Below, in pieces: positions 7,582-11,771 of a DNA stretch of 11,771 bases. The first letter of the stretch is position 1, and each line of letters opens with the position of its first letter. Source of the stretch: JACPDH01 sp051305935 (GTDB lineage Bacteria > Acidobacteriota > Thermoanaerobaculia > Gp7-AA8); the NCBI GenBank assembly GCA_051305935.1, contig JBPPMG010000469.1, forward strand, positions 1 through 11,771, given 5' to 3'. Made by a program: the position numbers and the translations under genes. Under the pieces are notes generated by a model. The model had not been told where the DNA came from and searched no databases. It was given only the letters and a program-made list of their open reading frames with translations.

Positions 7582-7664
7582 GTAGCGAAGGCCTCTGGCC
7601 TTCGAGGGGTTGCGTGGACCGAGTGGTTCGTGCGAAGCGGGCAAGGCGGGACGCCTTGCCTACA
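7582..7664 (+). repeat. Composite palindromic repeat, copy 4 (A-B orientation, supplies HIT stop)
   Basis: It begins GTAG (7582-7585). Hairpin A has an 8-bp stem (7586-7593 with 7597-7604) and loop TCT. The spacer of about 35 nt ends in cgtgcgaagcg, as in copy 3. Hairpin B has arms 7640-7648 and 7652-7660 with loop GGA. The closing CTACA (7660-7664) contains, on the - strand, the TAG stop codon of the HIT gene. Confidence 0.92.
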
Positions 7665-8082
7665 AGCCCCGGATCCGCCTCCGCAACCCTTCCACGAATG
7701 CGGCCTTTTCCTCCGCGGTGGCCTCGTGACGGGTCGTTCCGTCGATGATGGCGAAGACCTGCTCACGGGTCATCGCGCGGCTGACGGGATAAATATGGAT
7801 GTGGAGGTGGGGGACCATGAGGCCCAGCTTCATGAGGATCGCCCTGTCGGCTCCGGTCTCCGCGAGGACCGCGGCCTCGATGCGGCGAAAGGCCCGTGCC
7901 ACACGCAGCCAGTCGTCCTCCGGAAGCTCCGAGGCGTTCTCCACGTGGTGTTTTGCGACCACGACCGTGTGCCCGAGGGTCGCCCAGGCCTCGTGGAGGA
8001 GGGCCAGGACGTCGTCGTCCTCGAAGAGAATATCCGCCACGCCCGTGCGCGTTGTCAGCAAGTCGCAGAAAAGGCAGTTCAT
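7660..8082 (-). CDS. HIT (histidine triad) family protein
   Basis: A 140-residue cytoplasmic nucleotide hydrolase or transferase of the HIT superfamily, which acts on nucleotide-phosphate linkages through a catalytic histidine. With the ATG at 8082 the protein begins MNCLFCDLL, giving the CxxC (C3, C6) common in zinc-binding HIT proteins. GHTVVVAKHH (37-46) forms the conserved core strand. The triad VPHLHIHIYP has H92, H94 and H96; H94 should be the nucleophile. A longer reading to 8133 adds 17 non-conserved residues before CLFC and is less likely. The ribosome site at 8082 is weak. The stop TAG lies inside palindromic repeat copy 4. The gene is divergent from ettA and upstream of the aminotransferase on the same strand, though two tandem repeats separate them. 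The natural substrate is unknown. Confidence 0.88.
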   Translation of the reverse strand: MNCLFCDLLTTRTGVADILFEDDDVLALLHEAWATLGHTVVVAKHHVENASELPEDDWLRVARAFRRIEAAVLAETGADRAILMKLGLMVPHLHIHIYPVSRAMTREQVFAIIDGTTRHEATAEEKAAFVEGLRRRIRGL

Positions 8083-8170
8083 AGGTGGTGTCCCACGGCG
8101 GTTTCCGGCGAAGAATGCGTCACACCGTCTCATCCAGCTGCCGGCGGAACGCGAGCCGATCGACTCAAAG

Positions 8171-8222
8171 CTCAGTACTCAGTACAGTCTGTCTAACAAC
8201 TAACAACTGAAAACCAACAACT
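8171..8222 (+). repeat. Short-word repeats forming an A/C-rich leader of ettA
   Basis: Two exact CTCAGTA heptamers (8171-8177, 8178-8184) are followed by three AACAACT words (8195-8201, 8202-8208, 8216-8222). The stretch is far poorer in G than the rest of the window and ends 4 nt before the ettA ATG. No Shine-Dalgarno sequence is present in it. It would make an unstructured 5' leader. Elements such as TACAGT (8183-8188) are -10-like, but no matching -35 is convincing. Confidence 0.6.
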
Positions 8223-8226
8223 CAAA

Positions 8227-9903
8227 ATGGCAAACGTCGAACCGAACAAGATCATCTACTCCATGATCGGAGTGGGCAAGTACTACGACAAGAAGCCCGT
8301 CCTCAAGGACATTTATCTCTCGTACTTCTACGGTGCGAAGATCGGCGTCCTGGGTCTGAACGGCTCGGGCAAGAGCTCGCTGCTGAAGATCATGGCGGGG
8401 ATCGACAAGAGCTTCGTCGGGGAGACGACTTGTTCGCCGGGGTACACGATCGGCTACCTGGAGCAGGAGCCGAAGCTCGACGAGACGAAGACCGTGAAGG
8501 AAATCGTCCAGGAGGGAGTCCAGGAACTGGTCGACCTGCTCCGCGAGTACGACGAGATCAACGACAAGTTTGCCGACCCGGACGTCGACATGGACAAGCT
8601 GCTCGAGCGTCAGGGGAAGGTGCAGGACCGGCTCGAAGCGATGCACGGATGGGATCTCGACGCCCGTCTCGACATGGCGATGGATGCGCTTCGGTGCCCT
8701 CCGGGCGACGCGCTGGTGAAGAGCATCTCGGGCGGTGAGAAGCGCCGCGTCGCGCTCTGCCGGTTGCTTCTCCAGAAGCCTGACATCCTCCTTCTCGACG
8801 AGCCGACGAACCATCTCGACGCCGAGTCGGTGGCATGGCTCGAGCATCACCTCCAGCAGTACGAGGGGACGGTCATCGCCGTGACTCACGACCGCTACTT
8901 CCTCGACAACGTCGCCGGCTGGATTCTGGAGCTCGACCGCGGGCAGGGGATTCCCTGGAAGGGGAACTACTCCTCGTGGCTCGAGCAGAAAGAGGCGAGG
9001 CTCGCGCAGGAAGAGAAGTCGGAGAGCGATCGGCGCAAGACGCTGCAGCGCGAGCTCGAGTGGATCCGCATGTCGCCGAAAGCCCGCCACGCCAAGGGCA
9101 AGGCGCGTGTCAACGCCTACGAAGAGCTGCTCTCGCAGGCGACGCAGGAGAAGATCAAGGATCTGGAGATTTTCATCCCGCCCGGCCCGCGGCTCGGCGA
9201 CATCGTCGTCGAAGCGAACGCCGTGAAGAAGGGCTATGGCGACATGCTGCTCGTCGAAGACATGAGCTTCATGCTTCCGCCCGGCGGCATCGTCGGCATC
9301 ATCGGACCCAACGGCGCCGGAAAGACGACTCTCTTCCGGATGATCACCGGCGAGGAGACGCCCGACGCGGGGACGCTCCGGTTAGGCGAGACGGTGAAGC
9401 TCGGCTACGTCGACCAGAACAGGACGCTCGATCCGAATAAGACGATCTTCGAGGAGATCTCGGGAGGGGCCGACGTGATCCTGCTCGGCACGCGCGAGGT
9501 CAACGCGCGAGCGTACGTCGCACGCTTCAACTTCTCGGGACAGGACCAGCAGAAGAAGGTCGGGCTCCTCTCGGGCGGAGAGCGCAACCGTGTGCATCTC
9601 GCGAAGATGCTGAAGGAAGGCTGCAACGTCCTCCTCCTCGACGAGCCGACGAACGACCTCGACGTCAACACCATGCGGGCGCTCGAAGAGGCGCTCGAGA
9701 ACTTCGCGGGATGTGCCGTGATCATCTCGCATGACCGCTGGTTCCTCGACCGCGTGGCGACGCACATGCTCGCGTTCGAAGGCGACTCGAAAGCGGTCTT
9801 CTTCGACGGCAACTACTCGGAGTACGAGGCCGACCGGCACGCGAGGTTAGGCGTCGAGGCCGACCAGCCACACCGGATCAAGTACCGTTCGCTGACGCGG
9901 TAG
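8227..9903 (+). CDS. ettA: Energy-dependent translational throttle protein EttA (ABC-F ATPase)
   Basis: A 558-residue cytoplasmic ABC-F protein. In E. coli, EttA binds the ribosomal E site and couples the first elongation steps to the ATP/ADP ratio. Two ABC cassettes lie in one chain without membrane helices. Cassette 1 has Walker A GLNGSGKS (43-50), signature ISGGE (167-171), Walker B ILLLDEP with catalytic E192, and switch H221. Cassette 2 has Walker A GPNGAGKT (360-367), signature LSGGE (448-452), catalytic E473 and switch H502. The arm insert (about 92-140) and the charged linker between cassettes (about 240-320), which contacts P-site tRNA, are both present. DEPTNHLDAESVAWLE, GNYSSWLEQK and the C-terminal HRIKYRSLTR closely match what I remember of E. 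coli EttA (555 residues), which separates it from Uup or antibiotic-resistance ABC-F proteins. The ATG has no Shine-Dalgarno and an A/C-rich leader. Repeat copy 5 starts 2 nt after the TAG. Confidence 0.95.
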   Translation: MANVEPNKIIYSMIGVGKYYDKKPVLKDIYLSYFYGAKIGVLGLNGSGKSSLLKIMAGIDKSFVGETTCSPGYTIGYLEQEPKLDETKTVKEIVQEGVQELVDLLREYDEINDKFADPDVDMDKLLERQGKVQDRLEAMHGWDLDARLDMAMDALRCPPGDALVKSISGGEKRRVALCRLLLQKPDILLLDEPTNHLDAESVAWLEHHLQQYEGTVIAVTHDRYFLDNVAGWILELDRGQGIPWKGNYSSWLEQKEARLAQEEKSESDRRKTLQRELEWIRMSPKARHAKGKARVNAYEELLSQATQEKIKDLEIFIPPGPRLGDIVVEANAVKKGYGDMLLVEDMSFMLPPGGIVGIIGPNGAGKTTLFRMITGEETPDAGTLRLGETVKLGYVDQNRTLDPNKTIFEEISGGADVILLGTREVNARAYVARFNFSGQDQQKKVGLLSGGERNRVHLAKMLKEGCNVLLLDEPTNDLDVNTMRALEEALENFAGCAVIISHDRWFLDRVATHMLAFEGDSKAVFFDGNYSEYEADRHARLGVEADQPHRIKYRSLTR

Positions 9904-9905
9904 GT

Positions 9906-9990
9906 TGTAGGCAAGGCGTCCCGCCTTGCCCCCGAGTTGCGGAGAAGGCACGTCGGCGTGAAGCGGCGAAGGCCGGAGGCCTTCGCTACA
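9906..9990 (-). repeat. Composite palindromic repeat, copy 5 (hairpin order B-A on the + strand)
   Basis: Boundary TGTAG (9906-9910). Hairpin B comes first (arms 9910-9918 and 9922-9930, loop TCC). A 35-nt spacer starts cccgagttgcgg and ends gtgaagcg. Hairpin A has arms 9966-9974 and 9978-9986 with loop GGA, and the unit ends CTACA (9986-9990). Hairpins and loops are inverted relative to copies 1-4, but the spacer words keep the same + strand orientation as in those copies. A second cccgagttgcg follows at about 9994-10004. Confidence 0.9.
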
Positions 9991-10096
9991 AGTCCCGAGT
10001 TGCGCCAGAATCTCGCACCCAGACAAGATGGAGATCCAAACCGGGCCACGACTCGGGTCGGCGTGTGGCAGGGAGCATCACGCGCCGTTCGCGGCG
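9991..10096. other. Convergent spacer between ettA and the PrsW-FHA gene
   Basis: About 106 bp after repeat copy 5 with no coding signal I can support. It holds a second cccgagttgcg word and a weak imperfect dyad around 10065-10088. There is no hairpin followed by a T-run, so no intrinsic terminator is called for either convergent gene. Confidence 0.4.
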
Positions 10097-11560
10097 TCAG
10101 CTCACGTCCAACGCGGCAGCGTCGGCGAGCTCGAGACGGTCACCGGCCATGATGCGCGAATCGCGGATCCTCGCTCCGTTGATGAACGTGCCGTTCGAGG
10201 AGCCGTGGTCGATCGCGACGAGGACGCCGTCGCGGTAGCCGACCCAGGCGTGCTTGCGCGAGATCTGCGCATCGGGGATCACGATCTGTGCCATCGATGG
10301 GTCGCGACCGAAAAGGAGCCCGGCGGGGCCGACTTCGAACCGCTCTCCCACGAGCGCGCCGGAAGCGCCGACGAGCGAGGCGACGACGGGTGGTGGAACG
10401 AGCTCCGGCGGCAGCGGTCGCTCGATCGAGAGCCGCCGAACGAGCTCGGGTGTCGGATGCACTGCGACCGCGGGGAGCCCCGCCTCGAGTCGCGCGGTAC
10501 GGAGCGTGTCTAGCAGCGCGGCGCGGATGTCCGTCGCGTTGTCGTGCAGTCCGCGGCTGTGACGCCACGAATGAAACGCGAAGTCGGTGGCGGCGCGATG
10601 GAAACGGCCGCGCGCGCGCCATGCCCCGAAGCCTTTGCCGAAGAGTGCGCGGTTCGATGCGGCGATTCGTCCCCACACGGAGCAGAGGCAGACGAGATCC
10701 TCGTCGGAGAGAACGCCGTCGTCGACGATCGACTCGAGGTGAAGCCGGACGACCCTCGCTTCGCGGCGGAGCGAGAAGATTGCGACGATCAGGACGGCCA
10801 CCAGCGCAGGCATCATGATCACGAGATAGGCAAGGAAGAACACGGCGCCGAAACTCGCGGATAGATTCCAGAGCGCGTGCAGCAGCATCGCGGAACCGAG
10901 GCCGAGTGCCGGGGCGAAGAGCTTCACCCAGCGATTGTCGGATTCGCGCGCGGCGCCGAGACCGATGCCGGTCATGCTCGTGAACAGCGGGTGCGAGAAG
11001 GGGGCCATGACGCCGCGGAGCACGAAGACCGCGGTCGCGTCGCCGAGGCCGCCCTGCGCGAACGCGCGACCGTAGTAGGCAACGTTCTCGATCATCGCGA
11101 ACCCGAGGGCGACCATCATCGCGTAGACGATCCCGTCGGTGACGTTGTCGAACTCGTCGCGTTGCCAGAAGAAGAGCAGGAGCAGCGCGAGCCCCTTCGC
11201 GAGCTCCTCCACGATCGGCGCCGAGATGACCGCGCCGAGCGCATCGCCCGCGGCGCCGGCAGTGGACATCAGGATCGAGACGTTCACGGTGTTGAGGATC
11301 ATCGAGAAGAAGGTCGCGATCGCGGCACCCCAGACGAAGGTGAGCGCGAGGAGCCACCAGGGCTCTGGCTCGAAGCGGTCGAGCCAGAGAGGGAAGAGCA
11401 GGTAGAGCGGCACCGGAACCGTCGCCATCACGAATCCGAGCGCGAATCCGACGAGGCCCGTCTCGAAGCCGATCAAAGCCAGGCTCAGCAGTCCCGCCAC
11501 GGCGGAGACGAGAATGACCAGGGCCGAGACGACCCATGTGATCGCGCTTTTCTGTTTCAT
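10097..11560 (-). CDS. PrsW-type intramembrane protease fused to a C-terminal FHA domain
   Basis: A 487-residue protein. PrsW-family proteases cut membrane proteins within the bilayer; in Bacillus subtilis PrsW starts anti-sigma factor degradation. The membrane part (about 8-262) has the family landmarks: DRFEPEPWW after helix 2, VEELAKG with E118/E119 and K122, FAMIENVAYY with E158, SHPLF with H190, and LLHALWN with H228. A charged helical segment follows (about 265-365). The C-terminal 80 residues form a forkhead-associated domain: LLFGRD (GR at 418-419), ISRKHAW (S434, H437) and HGSSNGTFINGARI (N456, N461), the residues that read phosphothreonine. The ATG at 11560 has a weak GAGAG 8 nt upstream. 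The longer reading to 11680 would translate the hairpin DNA at 11638-11676 and is rejected. The FHA domain should be cytoplasmic. No kinase or sigma/anti-sigma gene is visible nearby. Confidence 0.87.
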   Translation of the reverse strand: MKQKSAITWVVSALVILVSAVAGLLSLALIGFETGLVGFALGFVMATVPVPLYLLFPLWLDRFEPEPWWLLALTFVWGAAIATFFSMILNTVNVSILMSTAGAAGDALGAVISAPIVEELAKGLALLLLFFWQRDEFDNVTDGIVYAMMVALGFAMIENVAYYGRAFAQGGLGDATAVFVLRGVMAPFSHPLFTSMTGIGLGAARESDNRWVKLFAPALGLGSAMLLHALWNLSASFGAVFFLAYLVIMMPALVAVLIVAIFSLRREARVVRLHLESIVDDGVLSDEDLVCLCSVWGRIAASNRALFGKGFGAWRARGRFHRAATDFAFHSWRHSRGLHDNATDIRAALLDTLRTARLEAGLPAVAVHPTPELVRRLSIERPLPPELVPPPVVASLVGASGALVGERFEVGPAGLLFGRDPSMAQIVIPDAQISRKHAWVGYRDGVLVAIDHGSSNGTFINGARIRDSRIMAGDRLELADAAALDVS

Positions 11561-11587
11561 GGAAGACGCTCTCGGGGGAATGCGAGC

Positions 11588-11593
11588 ATCGTA
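11588..11593 (-). promoter_or_regulatory. Weak candidate -10 element (TACGAT) for the PrsW-FHA gene
   Basis: On the - strand TACGAT matches four of six consensus bases and lies 27 nt before the ATG at 11560, which leaves room for a short leader containing GAGAG. No good -35 element is seen 16-18 nt upstream, so this is tentative. Confidence 0.25.
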
Positions 11594-11637
11594 CCGGGCG
11601 GTGAAGCGAAGCGATAGAGGGACTTGCGATCGATGTG

Positions 11638-11676
11638 GCGCAGGCACTCCTGCCTGCGCGCGGCGCGAAGCGCCGC
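11638..11676. repeat. Two adjacent perfect hairpins
   Basis: Hairpin 1 has arms GCGCAGGCA (11638-11646) and TGCCTGCGC (11651-11659) with loop CTCC. Hairpin 2 follows without a gap: arms GCGGCGC (11660-11666) and GCGCCGC (11670-11676) with loop GAA. Two GC-rich helices side by side echo the A/B pairs elsewhere in the window, but the sequence is unrelated. No T-run follows on either strand, so these are not ordinary intrinsic terminators. Confidence 0.8.
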
Positions 11677-11682
11677 CCAAGT

Positions 11683-11711
11683 GAGGCGAGAGGCGAGAGG
11701 CGACGAGGCGA
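11683..11711. repeat. GAGGCGA heptamer tandem repeat
   Basis: Three exact GAGGCGA units run head to tail (11683-11703). After one C, a fourth exact unit follows (11705-11711). The region is non-coding and continues into GC-rich DNA with a small GCCGG / CCGGC dyad at 11721-11735. I see no gene between 11561 and the window end at 11771. Confidence 0.75.
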
Positions 11712-11771
11712 GGAGCAGACGCCGGTAGCTCCGGCCTCGTCGGTCTTTCCGCGTTCCGCGTTCTCCAGGTC

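Noticed and set aside
6053..7664. Repeats at 6053-6218 and 7501-7664 considered as a CRISPR array
   Set aside because: Units are two-hairpin palindromes in doublets separated by whole genes. There is no regular repeat-spacer alternation, no unique spacers of constant length and no cas gene.
6979..8196. Long + strand frame running antisense to the aminotransferase and HIT genes (405 codons)
   Set aside because: It passes through two repeats and two well-supported genes on the opposite strand, and carries no recognisable domain.
9906..9990. Hairpins after ettA considered as an intrinsic terminator
   Set aside because: The stems are strong and GC-rich, but no T-run follows on either strand. 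They belong to the repeat family; a role at the 3' end is possible but is not classical termination.
10877..11617. Antisense frame opposite the PrsW-FHA membrane region (246 codons)
   Set aside because: The product is almost entirely charged residues (Glu/Arg/His/Asp), as expected for the complement of hydrophobic codons. No start signal or motif is seen.
11561..11680. 40-residue N-terminal extension of the PrsW-FHA protein
   Set aside because: It would be encoded by the hairpin DNA at 11638-11676 and is non-hydrophobic and arginine-rich. The ATG at 11560 gives a standard PrsW N-terminus.

Overview
The window is about 11.8 kb of GC-rich DNA from a Gram-negative-type bacterium. The evidence for this is an exported periplasmic peptidase, a BamE/SmpA-like domain, and GC-rich codons that leave long spurious antisense frames. 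The composition and the dense palindromic intergenic repeats bring uncultivated Acidobacteriota to mind. That placement is an impression from memory, not a result.

Layout, left to right. A 5'-truncated AAA+ ATPase gene (+) opens the window. It is followed by a two-gene + strand unit: a large membrane-anchored TPR-like / peptidase-MA-type zinc protease, and 13 bp later a small two-helix membrane protein with a BamE/SmpA-like C-terminus. Convergent to these are three - strand genes: a polytopic GT-C/GT39-like membrane protein, a class I/II PLP aminotransferase, and a HIT-family (histidine triad) protein. Next comes ettA (+), an ABC-F translation factor, divergent from the HIT gene across a 144-bp A/C-rich spacer. 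The last gene (-) is a PrsW-type intramembrane protease joined to a C-terminal FHA domain. The right edge is a cluster of non-coding hairpins and heptamer repeats.

The strongest non-coding signal is a family of composite palindromic repeats, five copies between 6053 and 9990. Each has a hairpin A (arms GCGAAGGCC / GGCCTTCGC), a spacer of about 32-35 nt, and a hairpin B (arms GGCAAGGCG / CGCCTTGCC), bounded by TGTAG and CTACA. Two are tandem doublets between same-strand genes; the fifth, with hairpin order swapped, follows ettA. Hairpin B always faces the 3' end of the adjacent gene, and for the aminotransferase and HIT genes the TAG of the repeat boundary is the stop codon itself.

Most neighbours look functionally unrelated. 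The exception is the peptidase/BamE-like pair, whose spacing and predicted topologies place both C-terminal domains in the periplasm. The most unusual protein is the PrsW-FHA fusion, which would join regulated intramembrane proteolysis to phosphothreonine recognition. I see no tRNA, rRNA, CRISPR array, transposase or prophage gene.
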